Positions 16,545 through 25,005 of a DNA stretch of 64,000 nt are shown piece after piece. Source of the DNA: Streptomyces griseus subsp. griseus (GTDB lineage: Bacteria > Actinomycetota > Actinomycetes > Streptomycetales > Streptomycetaceae); NCBI RefSeq assembly GCF_000720255.1, contig NZ_JOJE01000018.1, positions 1 to 64,000 on the forward strand, given 5' to 3'. The notes beneath the pieces were generated by a model, which was not told where the DNA came from, ran no database searches, and worked only from the letters and a program-made list of their open reading frames with translations. Within the stretch, counting starts at the first letter, position 1. Each line of letters begins with the position of its first letter. Made by a program: the position numbers and the translations under genes.

Positions 16545-18347
16545 ATGGCCGTCAACCTGGTCAATGTCGAGAACGTCAGCAAGGTGTACGGCACCCGTGC
16601 CCTGCTCGACGGCGTCTCGCTCGGCGTTTCCGAGGGGGACCGGATCGGAGTCGTCGGCCGCAACGGCGACGGAAAGACGACGCTGATCCGGATGCTGGCC
16701 AAGCTGGAGGAGGCGGACACCGGACGGGTCACGCACTCCGGCGGGCTGCGGCTGGGAGTCCTCACCCAGCACGACTCCCTCGATCCGGAGGCGACCGTCC
16801 GCCACGAGGTCATCCGGGACATGGCCGACCACGAGTGGGCGGGCAACGCCAAGATCCGGGACGTACTGACCGGGCTGTTCGGCGGCCTGGACCTGCCCGG
16901 GTTCCCGCAGGGCCTGGACACGGTCATCGGCCCGCTCTCCGGCGGCGAGCGGCGCCGTATCGCGCTCGCCAAGCTGCTCATCGACGAGCAGGACCTGATC
17001 GTCCTCGACGAGCCGACCAACCACCTCGACGTCGAGGGCATCTCCTGGCTCGCCCGGCACCTCCAGGTGCGTCGCTCCGCGTTGGTGTGCGTCACCCACG
17101 ACCGCTGGTTCCTCGACCAGGTCTGCACCCGCATGTGGGACGTCCAGCGGGGCGCCGTCCACGAGTACGAGGGCGGCTACTCCGACTACGTCTTCGCCCG
17201 CGCCGAGCGCGAACGCATCGCCGCGACCGAGGAGGTCAAGCGGCAGAACCTGGTCCGCAAGGAGCTGGCCTGGCTGCGCCGCGGCGCGCCCGCCCGTACC
17301 TCCAAGCCCCGCTTCCGCGTCGAGGCCGCCAACGAGCTCATCGCGGACGTGCCGCCGCCCCGGGACACCTCCGAGCTGATGAAGTTCGCCTCCTCCCGGC
17401 TCGGCAAGACCGTCATGGACCTGGAGGACGTCACCGTCCAGGCCGGCCCCAAGGTGCTGCTGAAGCACGTGACCTGGCAGCTGGGTCCGGGCGACCGCAT
17501 CGGCCTGGTCGGCGTCAACGGCGCCGGGAAGACGTCCCTGCTGCGGGCGATGGCCCAGGCGGCCCGCACCGAGGGCGAGGAGCAGCCCGCCGGCGGGCGG
17601 ATCGCCGTCGGCAGGACGGTCAAGCTCGCCTACCTCTCCCAGGAGGTCGCCGAACTGAACCCGGCCCTGCGCGTGCTGGAGGCCGTACAGCAGGTCCGCG
17701 AGCGCGTCGACCTCGGCAAGGGGCGCGAGATGACCGCCGGGCAGCTGTGCGAGACGTTCGGCTTCAACAAGGAGAAGCAGTGGACGCCGGTCGGCGACCT
17801 CTCCGGCGGTGAGCGGCGCAGGCTCCAGCTGCTGCGGCTGCTGATGGACGAGCCCAACGTCCTCTTCCTCGACGAGCCCACCAACGACCTCGACATCGAG
17901 ACCCTGACCCAGCTGGAGGACGTCCTCGACGGCTGGCCCGGCTCGATGATCGTCATCTCCCACGACCGGTTCTTCGTCGAGCGCACCACCGACAAGGTGT
18001 ACGCCCTCCTCGGTGACGGCACGCTGCGGATGCTGCCGCGCGGCATCGACGAGTACCTGGAGCGCAGGCAGCGCATGGAGGAGGCCGCGGCCGCCGTCGC
18101 TTCCGTCGCGGCCCGGCCCGCGCCGGAGAAGAACGCCGCCGACCAGCGCGCCGCCAAGAAGGAACTCCAGCGGATCGAACGGCAGTTGGACAAGATCTCG
18201 GAGAAGGAGTCCAAGCTGCACGCGCGGATCGCCGAGAACGCCACCGACTTCGCCAAGGTGGCCGAACTCGACGCCGAACTGCGCGACTTGGTTGGTGAGC
18301 GGGACGAACTCGAGCTGCGCTGGCTGGAACTCGCCGAGGACGCGTAG
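16545..18347 (+). CDS. ABC-F family ATPase (Uup/EttA-like ribosome-associated)
   Basis: A 600-residue cytoplasmic protein with two nucleotide-binding domains and no membrane domain, typical of ABC-F proteins that act on the ribosome. The first domain has Walker A GRNGDGKTT, signature LSGGERRRIAL and Walker B with LDEPTNHLD. The second has GVNGAGKTS, LSGGERRRLQL and LDEPTNDLD. A linker of about 60 charged residues joins them. The C terminus, from about 535, is a basic/acidic coiled coil as in Uup. Start ATG at 16545 follows GGCAGGAG. Nothing indicates an antibiotic-resistance role rather than a housekeeping one. Confidence 0.85.
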   Translation: MAVNLVNVENVSKVYGTRALLDGVSLGVSEGDRIGVVGRNGDGKTTLIRMLAKLEEADTGRVTHSGGLRLGVLTQHDSLDPEATVRHEVIRDMADHEWAGNAKIRDVLTGLFGGLDLPGFPQGLDTVIGPLSGGERRRIALAKLLIDEQDLIVLDEPTNHLDVEGISWLARHLQVRRSALVCVTHDRWFLDQVCTRMWDVQRGAVHEYEGGYSDYVFARAERERIAATEEVKRQNLVRKELAWLRRGAPARTSKPRFRVEAANELIADVPPPRDTSELMKFASSRLGKTVMDLEDVTVQAGPKVLLKHVTWQLGPGDRIGLVGVNGAGKTSLLRAMAQAARTEGEEQPAGGRIAVGRTVKLAYLSQEVAELNPALRVLEAVQQVRERVDLGKGREMTAGQLCETFGFNKEKQWTPVGDLSGGERRRLQLLRLLMDEPNVLFLDEPTNDLDIETLTQLEDVLDGWPGSMIVISHDRFFVERTTDKVYALLGDGTLRMLPRGIDEYLERRQRMEEAAAAVASVAARPAPEKNAADQRAAKKELQRIERQLDKISEKESKLHARIAENATDFAKVAELDAELRDLVGERDELELRWLELAEDA

Positions 18348-18559
18348 GCGGCGCGCACGCCGCGTGAAGGGGGCGTGAAGCCGCATAACGGGGGTGTCAC
18401 GGCCCGGTTCGCCCTTGGGAACAGCGGCGGATCCGGGCCGGTCTGCTGTCGGTACCGGGTGATAGAAAGAGCCGTCTGTAACTGCATGAGTACGACTCTG
18501 AGTCCTTCACGAACCTCAGGGCGTGGCTAAAAATCAGTGAGCGAGGGGGACACACGCTG

Positions 18560-20440
18560 ATGACTCAGCCGCCCAACCAACCGCCCCAGCAGGGCGGTTT
18601 CGGAGCACCGCAGGACCAACCGCCCCAGCAGGGCGGCGGCTTCGGCGCTCCCCAAACCCCACCGCCACCCCAGGGCCCGCCCGCCCAGCCACCATCGGCC
18701 CCGCAGGGGCAGCCGCCCGCCGCGCCCCAGGGCCCGCCCGCCCAACAGCCCGGCTACGGCTACCCGCAGCAGCCCGGCCCCTACGGCTACCCGCAGCAGC
18801 CCGGCCCCCACGGCCAGCCGCAGCAGCCGGGCCCCTACGGCACGCCCGGCCCGTACGGTCAGCCCCAGCAGCCGGGCCCGTACGGCACGCCGGGCCCCTA
18901 CGGCCAGCCGCAGCAGCCAGGGCCGTACGGCCAGCCCGGTTACGGCTACCCGCCCCAACCCCAGTTCCCCGGCGCGCCCGGCACCCCGCCGCCCGGCTCC
19001 GGTTCCCGCAACCCCTTCAAGGGCAAGCCCGCGATGGTCATCGGGGCAGCGGTGGCGGCACTGCTCGTCGTCGGCGGCACCGTGTGGGCCGTCTCGGGCG
19101 GCGACGACGACGGCGGCGAGAAGAAGCCGGTCGCCAAGCAGAGCGACGACGACAAGCCCACCGCCTCCGACAGTCCGGTCAACCCCGGTGACGGCAGCGG
19201 CGACGGCCGCGAGGACCCCGAGGACTTCAACGCCGACCGGCAGGCCGGCGAGGCGAAGGTGCTCTGGTACAAGGAGGCGCCCGACGCGCCCGCCTCCGGC
19301 GCCGACGCCCCCGGCATGTGGATCACCGACAAGACCGCGGTGAAGGCGGCCTACAAGCAGCTCGTCGCCTACAACGTCGGTAACGGCGTGCCCACCTGGG
19401 ACGCCATCAGCTTCAAGGAGAAGATCTGCGCGGTCACCCCGCAGCAGACCTCCGACAACAAGATCGTCGTCGCCTCCATGAGCGGCACCAGCGACCGCGC
19501 CAAGTGCAACCAGCTCCAGCAGATCGACCTCGACACCGGCGAGAAGGGCTGGAGCGGCACCGTCTCCGACGGCGAACTGTTCGACAGCGCGCTCACCATC
19601 GAGCTCTCCATCGCCGGCAAGACGCTGATGGTGGGCCGCTCGCAGTCCGGCTCGGCGTTCGACATGGAGACCGGCAAGAAGCTGTTCGACAAGACGAAGT
19701 ACGGCGACGCCTGCTTCCCGTCCGCGTTCGCGGGCGGCCCCAAGCTGATCTCCGTCGCGTCCTGCGACGCCACCGGAGCCAACGAACACGACGAGGTGCA
19801 GGAGCTGGACCCGAGGACCGGCAAGGTCAAGTGGACCCAGAAATTCGACAAGGGCTGGACGGTCTCGCGGACCTACTCCGTCGACCCACTGGTCATCTAC
19901 AGCACCAACAAGGACAAGAACGCCTGGAACATCGCCACGTTCAAGTCCGACGGCAACTTCCGCTCCCAGGTCGACTTCGACGAGGACTTCGCCGCCGACT
20001 GCGGCTTCACCGTCCTGCAGCGCAACCTCACCGGCTGCGAGGGCGTCGCGTCCGACGCGTCCACCCTCTACCTGCCCACCGAGGCGAAGAGCGGACCCAA
20101 CGAGATCGTCGCCATCAACCTCGCCGACGGCAAGGAGAAGTGGCGCGTGAAGTCCCCGACCGACGAGTCGATGGTCCCGGTCAAGGTCGAGGACGGCAAG
20201 CTCATCGCCTACGTCGAGCCGTCGTACGACGCCGCCGGGCAGGTCGTCTCGATCCCGACGATCGGCAGCAGCCACAAGACGACGAAGCTGCTCCAACTGC
20301 CGGAGGCCACGGCCAAGATCGAGAACAGTTTCTACTCGCGGGACATCGACTGGGCCGACGGGCGCTTCTACATCTCCAGCACGCAGCTGTCGGGCAGGGA
20401 CGAGGCGAAGGAGAAGCTGATGCTCGCCTTCGGCAAGTGA
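18560..20440 (+). CDS. Membrane-anchored PQQ-type beta-propeller protein with Pro/Gln/Tyr-rich N terminus
   Basis: The protein has 626 residues. Residues 1-150 are cytoplasmic and low complexity, built on Gly-Pro-Tyr-Gly and Gln-Gln-Pro repeats (GPYGQPQQPGPYGTP). A single membrane helix follows near 157-178 (MVIGAAVAALLVVGGTVWAV), then an acidic linker and an external domain of PQQ-like propeller blades (DLDTGEKGWSG, DMETGKKLFD, LDPRTGKVKWTQ). Several Cys pairs suggest disulfides. Family members are usually scaffolds or binding proteins; no PQQ enzyme is implied. A paralogue follows 64 bases downstream, so the two form a tandem operon. Confidence 0.75.
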   Translation: MTQPPNQPPQQGGFGAPQDQPPQQGGGFGAPQTPPPPQGPPAQPPSAPQGQPPAAPQGPPAQQPGYGYPQQPGPYGYPQQPGPHGQPQQPGPYGTPGPYGQPQQPGPYGTPGPYGQPQQPGPYGQPGYGYPPQPQFPGAPGTPPPGSGSRNPFKGKPAMVIGAAVAALLVVGGTVWAVSGGDDDGGEKKPVAKQSDDDKPTASDSPVNPGDGSGDGREDPEDFNADRQAGEAKVLWYKEAPDAPASGADAPGMWITDKTAVKAAYKQLVAYNVGNGVPTWDAISFKEKICAVTPQQTSDNKIVVASMSGTSDRAKCNQLQQIDLDTGEKGWSGTVSDGELFDSALTIELSIAGKTLMVGRSQSGSAFDMETGKKLFDKTKYGDACFPSAFAGGPKLISVASCDATGANEHDEVQELDPRTGKVKWTQKFDKGWTVSRTYSVDPLVIYSTNKDKNAWNIATFKSDGNFRSQVDFDEDFAADCGFTVLQRNLTGCEGVASDASTLYLPTEAKSGPNEIVAINLADGKEKWRVKSPTDESMVPVKVEDGKLIAYVEPSYDAAGQVVSIPTIGSSHKTTKLLQLPEATAKIENSFYSRDIDWADGRFYISSTQLSGRDEAKEKLMLAFGK

Positions 20441-20504
20441 GCCGGCCGACGCCCCCGCCGAGTCCCCGACTTCTCCCGCTCCGTCTCCCCGAGGTACCCA
20501 CACC

Positions 20505-22364
20505 ATGACCCAGCCGCCGCCCCCACCGCCCAACCAGCCCCCGCAGGGGGGCGGCTTCGGCGCGCCCCAGAACCCCCCGCCGCAGCAGCCGGGCTTCGGC
20601 GCCCCCCAGCCCCCGCAGACCCCACCGGGCCCACCGACACCACCCGCCCCGCAGCCGGGCTACGGCTACCCGCAGGCCCCCCAGACACCTCCGGCCGCCC
20701 CACCCGGGCCGCCGCAGCCGGGCTACGGCTACCCGGGCCAGCAGCCGAACCCGTACGCGCAGCAGCAACAGCCCTACACGCAGCAGCAACCGCCGTACGG
20801 CCAGCCCCCTCAGCCGAACCCCTACGGCCAGCAGCCCGGCTACGCCCAGCAGCCCGGCTACGGCTACCCGGGCCACCCCACCATGCCGATGCAGCCGCAG
20901 GCGCCCACCGCCGGCGGCAAGTTCAACGCGCAGGTGGCCATCATCGTCGCGGCGGTCGTGGCGATCGCACTGATCATCGGCGGCGGCGTCTGGTACGCCT
21001 CGTCCTCCGGTGACGACACCAAGAAGGACGACACCGCCGGCTCCAGCGGCGGCACCGGCGGCAAGGACGACAAGGGCGGCTCCGGCGGCACGTCCTCCGG
21101 CGGCAAGGAGAAGGCTCCCGCCGACCCCAGCGCCCAGGTCCTCTTCAAGATCCCGTCGCCGAAGGTCGGCGAGGACGACAGCGCCTCGGTGAACGGCTCC
21201 TGGCTGACCGACAAGGCGTACGTCAAGACCGGCTTCGCCGAGGTCACCGGCTACGACCTCGACAAGGGCACCAAGCTGTGGACCATCAAGCTGCCCGGCG
21301 AGGTGTGCCAGGCGAGTCGGTTCGCCTCCGACGACGACAAGACGGCGATCGTCTTCCGGCCCAAGATGTCCGCCAAGAACGACACCGCGGGCTGCAGCCA
21401 GGTCGCGGCGATCGACCTCGCCGGGGGCAAGAAGCTGTGGGAGAAGACCGTCGAATCCGGTGACTACCCGATCACCTTCGAGAACGTCACCATCAGCGGC
21501 AAGACCGTCGCCGTGGGCAGCACCGACGGCGGCGCCGCCTTCGACCTCGACTCCGGCAAGGTGCTGTGGCAGCCGAAGCAGACCGACACCTGCTATGACG
21601 ACGGCTACGGCGGCGGCCCCAAGCTTGTCGCGGTCCGCAAGTGCGGCGACTACGACGCGCGTGAGCTGCACATCCAGACCATCGACCCGGTCTCCGGCAA
21701 GGTGATCTCCGAGTACAAGCTTGCCAAGGGCATCGAGTACGCCAGCATCGTCTCCACCGACCCTCTGGTCGTGGCCGCCGACGTCGGCGACAGCGCCGGT
21801 GACGGCAGCGGCATCTCGGACTTCTTCTCCATCGACAACAAGACCGGCAAGCTGCGCACCCGCATCTCGGCGCCGGGCGACCAGTACGCGGCCCGCTGCG
21901 ACGGCATCACCCGCATCGAGTACTGCTCGGGCCTGGTCGTCGGCAACGACCGCCTCTACATTTCCACCGAGGAACACGACGGCACCGGCGAGTACAGCAG
22001 GACCAACGAGATCGTCGCCTTCGACCTGGGCACCGGCAAGCAGACCGGCCAGCGCGCCGACGCCGGGGACGGCTTCGAGATCACCCCGCTGCGCATGGAC
22101 GGCACCAACCTGATCGCCTACAAGCGCCCGCCCTACGACGAGGGCGGCCAGGTCGTCAGCATCGCCGGCGGTTCCTTCAAGCAGACGAAGCTGCTGCAGA
22201 ACCCGGACACCGAGGCGGTGCGGGACATCGAGACCAGCATGTCCCCGGACTACTCCGAGATCCTGTACGCCCAGGGCCACTTGTTCATGTCCCAGGTATA
22301 CGCGGACTCGTCCAGCAGCAAGGACAAGGAGTACCTGGCAGTCGGCTTCGGCACGAAGGGCTGA
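20505..22364 (+). CDS. Membrane-anchored PQQ-type beta-propeller protein, tandem paralogue
   Basis: The protein has 619 residues and the same plan as the gene before it: a Pro/Gln/Tyr-rich cytoplasmic segment of about 140 residues, a membrane helix near 145-166 (AIIVAAVVAIALIIGG), a Gly/Lys/Asp linker and an external propeller domain (DLDKGTKLWTI, DLAGGKKLWEK, DLDSGKVLWQ). The two proteins share the C-terminal pattern around YDEGGQVVSI in this one and YDAAGQVVSI in the other. Function is unknown. A strong terminator follows. Confidence 0.75.
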   Translation: MTQPPPPPPNQPPQGGGFGAPQNPPPQQPGFGAPQPPQTPPGPPTPPAPQPGYGYPQAPQTPPAAPPGPPQPGYGYPGQQPNPYAQQQQPYTQQQPPYGQPPQPNPYGQQPGYAQQPGYGYPGHPTMPMQPQAPTAGGKFNAQVAIIVAAVVAIALIIGGGVWYASSSGDDTKKDDTAGSSGGTGGKDDKGGSGGTSSGGKEKAPADPSAQVLFKIPSPKVGEDDSASVNGSWLTDKAYVKTGFAEVTGYDLDKGTKLWTIKLPGEVCQASRFASDDDKTAIVFRPKMSAKNDTAGCSQVAAIDLAGGKKLWEKTVESGDYPITFENVTISGKTVAVGSTDGGAAFDLDSGKVLWQPKQTDTCYDDGYGGGPKLVAVRKCGDYDARELHIQTIDPVSGKVISEYKLAKGIEYASIVSTDPLVVAADVGDSAGDGSGISDFFSIDNKTGKLRTRISAPGDQYAARCDGITRIEYCSGLVVGNDRLYISTEEHDGTGEYSRTNEIVAFDLGTGKQTGQRADAGDGFEITPLRMDGTNLIAYKRPPYDEGGQVVSIAGGSFKQTKLLQNPDTEAVRDIETSMSPDYSEILYAQGHLFMSQVYADSSSSKDKEYLAVGFGTKG

Positions 22365-22386
22365 ACCAGAGGCCCTCGCTCCCCTC

Positions 22387-22414
22387 GACCCCGCCCCTGC
22401 CCAGGGGCGGGGTC
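22387..22414 (+). terminator. Hairpin terminator after the PQQ-protein genes
   Basis: GACCCCGCCCCT (22387-22398) pairs perfectly with AGGGGCGGGGTC (22403-22414) around a 4-base loop and is followed by a weakly T-rich stretch. Confidence 0.8.
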
Positions 22415-22422
22415 ATTCACTT

Positions 22423-22449
22423 ACCGCTCATCACCCTCGAATGAGCGGT
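22423..22449. promoter_or_regulatory. Inverted repeat in the leader of the response-regulator gene
   Basis: ACCGCTCAT (22423-22431) and ATGAGCGGT (22441-22449) are perfect 9-base arms with a 9-base spacer, lying about 180 bases before the regulator start. They could be an operator or a second weak hairpin. The rest of 22365-22631 has no gene. Confidence 0.35.
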
Positions 22450-22631
22450 ATTTCCACGATCAGGGGCACTTCTCACGAGTAGGGGAAGCGCAACGTCGAA
22501 CAAGCGTGTAGCTTCCGGGGGCATGAAAGGGCGAGGGTGCCGGGGGGCACCCTCTGTCCATGTGGGCCGGTGGCATCCATAGTGGGCGACCACGTGGGCG
22601 TCCACTGGGGGGACTGGGGGGTTTGGGCTCG

Positions 22632-23321
22632 ATGGGAGTGCGGCTGATGGTGGTCGACGACCACCGACTGCTGGCCGAGGCACTGGCCTCGGCGCTGAAG
22701 CTGAGGGGGCACCGGGTGCTGGCCGCGGCGGCGCCCGCCGCCGGGGCGGCGGAGCTGGTCATCGCGCGCGCACCGGAGGTGTGCCTGCTGGGCACGGCGA
22801 CCCCGGCGGAGCCCGGGATGTTCGACCCGGTGATCCGCATCAAACGGGAGCGCCCACAAGTGGCGGTCCTGGTCCTCGGCCCGGTACCGAGTCCCCGAGG
22901 CATCGCGGCAGCTTTCGCCGCCGGCGCCTCGGGCTACGTACGTCACGACGAACGCATAGAAGCCGTCGAACGAGCGATCATGAAGGCAAGGTCAGGCGAA
23001 GCGGCGGTCGCCCCCCAGCTCCTCCAAGGAGCCTTCAGCGAGTTGCTCAACCCCGCGGCCCAGCCGGACGACGAGGGCCAACGCCTCCTCCAGATGCTCA
23101 CCCCGCGCGAGATCGAGGTCCTGGTCCGAGTAGCCGAAGGCGAGGACACCCGCCTGATCGCCGCCGGCATGAACATCGCCCCGTCCACGGCCCGCACCCA
23201 CGTCCAACGCGTCCTCATGAAACTGGGCGTCGGCTCCCGCCTCGAGGCAGCGGCGCTGGCAGCAAGAACAGGCCTACTGGACCGAGCGGCCCCCCACCTG
23301 GGCACGCCCCCGGACGCGTAG
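22632..23321 (+). CDS. NarL/LuxR-type response regulator lacking the phosphoacceptor aspartate
   Basis: A 229-residue orphan regulator. The receiver domain begins normally (LMVVDDHRLLAEAL, acidic pair at D9-D10), but the position of the phosphorylated Asp holds Gly (EVCLLGTATP, G54), and the usual Lys near the domain end is replaced (GYVRHD). The C-terminal LuxR HTH is intact (LTPREIEVLVRVAEG, STARTHVQRVLMKLG). It is therefore unlikely to be switched by phosphorylation. No sensor kinase adjoins. The ATG at 22632 starts right before the first strand; an in-frame ATG at 22560 would add 24 Gly/Arg-rich residues. Confidence 0.82.
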   Translation: MGVRLMVVDDHRLLAEALASALKLRGHRVLAAAAPAAGAAELVIARAPEVCLLGTATPAEPGMFDPVIRIKRERPQVAVLVLGPVPSPRGIAAAFAAGASGYVRHDERIEAVERAIMKARSGEAAVAPQLLQGAFSELLNPAAQPDDEGQRLLQMLTPREIEVLVRVAEGEDTRLIAAGMNIAPSTARTHVQRVLMKLGVGSRLEAAALAARTGLLDRAAPHLGTPPDA

Positions 23322-23340
23322 GTCACTCGCCGGAGGAGGC

Positions 23341-23529
23341 TCAGACCGACCCCGTACGTATGCCTGCCAAGAGGTTCGCGACGGCACCAGGCGTGGTGGT
23401 CAGGACCGTACCGGGGCTGTCGCTTTCACGGAGGTGGAGGGCGGTGGGGGAGGTGGCTAGTTCGACGCAGGTGTTGCCCTCGCCGCCTCCGGAGAACGTG
23501 GACTTCTGCCAGCGCAGGGCATGGTTCAT
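23341..23529 (-). CDS. DUF397 domain protein of a WhiJ-like locus
   Basis: A 62-residue acidic DUF397 protein (W-x-KSTFSGGGEGNTCVE, then LRESDSPG). In Streptomyces these small proteins are encoded beside WhiJ-type HTH regulators and probably modulate them. The ATG lies 7 bases after the stop of the HTH gene, and an AAGGAG site overlaps that gene's end, so the two are co-transcribed. Length and motifs fit the family. Confidence 0.85.
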   Translation of the reverse strand: MNHALRWQKSTFSGGGEGNTCVELATSPTALHLRESDSPGTVLTTTPGAVANLLAGIRTGSV

Positions 23530-23536
23530 GAGCGGC

Positions 23537-24388
23537 TCACAGCTCCTTCGTCATGCGGTGGATGAAATCCCGTGACGCGCTGGGGTCCAACGACGCCTTC
23601 TCCACCTTACGGAAGAGTGTTCGGAGCCGTTTCAGCTGTGCTTCCGCATCGATGAACAGGGTGCCGGTGGGAGCGTCACGCAGCACGGTGTCGAGCTGGG
23701 GCAGCCGCCCGCCCACGTACATCATCGAGGCGTCGGCCCCGGCGAAGCCGTCCTGGTCTGTGGGGATGACACGTACGGAGGGGTGACCCTGCTCGATCCG
23801 GTCGAGGATGCAACGGAGTTGCGCGAGAGACGTCCGTCGGTCGGCCACACGGACGCGCAGGGCGAACTCGTGGACGATCGTCTCGTACGGGGCCGGGTGG
23901 TCACCCCCGATGGCCGATTGTCGGCGCATCCTGTGTTCAACCCGGGGTGCGAGTTCGCTCTCGGGCAGTTCCGGGCGCATGTAACTGAACACTGCCCGGG
24001 CGTAGTCGGGGGTCTGGAGCAGCCCGGGAACGTAGGTGATGACCACTTCCTGCAGGTGCGTCGCATGGTGCTCCGCCTCGGCCACGTCCAGGTTCACCTG
24101 GGGTAGTACGCCCCGGTACTCCTCCCACCAGCCCCGAGTGCGGTCCGTTGCCATCGCCACGAGGGCCGTGAGCAACCCCTCGTCCGTGCAGGCGCAGTGT
24201 GCTGCCAGCCTGCGTAGCCGCTCCTCGCTGATCCCCGAACTGCCCGCTTCGATCTGGCTGATGTGAGCCGAGCTGATGCCGAGGAGCCCGGCCACATCCT
24301 TGGCCGACTTGCCGGCGGCGTCCCGTAGTTTCCGCAGCTCGGCGCCCAGACGCATCTGCCGTGCCGTGGGCTGGTTCCGCATGGTCAT
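23537..24388 (-). CDS. WhiJ-like XRE-family regulator with DUF5753 domain
   Basis: The protein has 283 residues. An N-terminal helix-turn-helix of the XRE type (KSAKDVAGLLGISSAHISQIEAG, in part) is followed from about residue 95 by the DUF5753 effector domain with its typical VPGLLQTPDYARA segment. Paralogues such as WhiJ repress aerial development until relieved by partner proteins. Here the neighbours are the DUF397 gene downstream and an ATP-binding protein divergent upstream, the canonical trio. The GGAGAGG site supports the ATG at 24388. Confidence 0.85.
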   Translation of the reverse strand: MTMRNQPTARQMRLGAELRKLRDAAGKSAKDVAGLLGISSAHISQIEAGSSGISEERLRRLAAHCACTDEGLLTALVAMATDRTRGWWEEYRGVLPQVNLDVAEAEHHATHLQEVVITYVPGLLQTPDYARAVFSYMRPELPESELAPRVEHRMRRQSAIGGDHPAPYETIVHEFALRVRVADRRTSLAQLRCILDRIEQGHPSVRVIPTDQDGFAGADASMMYVGGRLPQLDTVLRDAPTGTLFIDAEAQLKRLRTLFRKVEKASLDPSASRDFIHRMTKEL

Positions 24389-24570
24389 CCGAGTAACTGC
24401 CTCTCCGGGGCTCCACGTTCGAGGGACAGATTACGGGAGGCAGTTGCGGGGGTATTAATTTCTACCCTACTGTCAGTGACGCAACCTTCACGCTGCGGAA
24501 GCGCACCACGCCGTCCTGCCATGACGGCTGCGGCACTGCCACCGCCCCCCGACCCACCCGGAGCTGACCC

Positions 24571-24972
24571 ATGTCCGACCCCTGGGAGTACTCCCTCTCC
24601 ATCCCCAACGACCCCAGAGCCGTCACCGTCTGCCGCCGTACCCTCCGCCTGATCCTGACCCTGCACGGCCTGATCCGCCTCGCCGACACCGCGGAGCTCA
24701 TCGCATCGGAGTTGGTCTCCAACGCCGTACTGCACACGAAGGGTCCTGCGGCGCTGCGGGTGTGCTGGGCGGGGGGAGTCCTGCAGATCGGGGCGTGGGA
24801 CACCGACCCTGAACCCCCGGAGCCGCCGGACCACCCGGACGAGCTGACGGAAGCCGAGAACGGCCGGGGGCTGACCCTCACGCGCGCGTGCGCCGACGTA
24901 TGGGGCTGGCAGCCCATGTCGAACCAAGGAAGCGGGGGCAAGTTGGTCTGGTGTGACCTGCTGACGGCGTAG
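24571..24972 (+). CDS. RsbW-like ATP-binding protein (HATPase_c) of the WhiJ-like locus
   Basis: A 133-residue GHKL-ATPase-fold protein. The N box ASELVSNAVLH, the G1-type motif AWDTDP and the ENGRGLTLTRACAD segment are visible. Such proteins resemble anti-sigma kinases but mostly lack known partners in Streptomyces. The gene is divergent from the XRE gene with a 182-base gap that must hold both promoters. GGAG precedes the ATG. Confidence 0.83.
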   Translation: MSDPWEYSLSIPNDPRAVTVCRRTLRLILTLHGLIRLADTAELIASELVSNAVLHTKGPAALRVCWAGGVLQIGAWDTDPEPPEPPDHPDELTEAENGRGLTLTRACADVWGWQPMSNQGSGGKLVWCDLLTA

Positions 24973-25005
24973 CTCGTTGATCACATCGGACAGAAAGGAG
25001 AGCCG

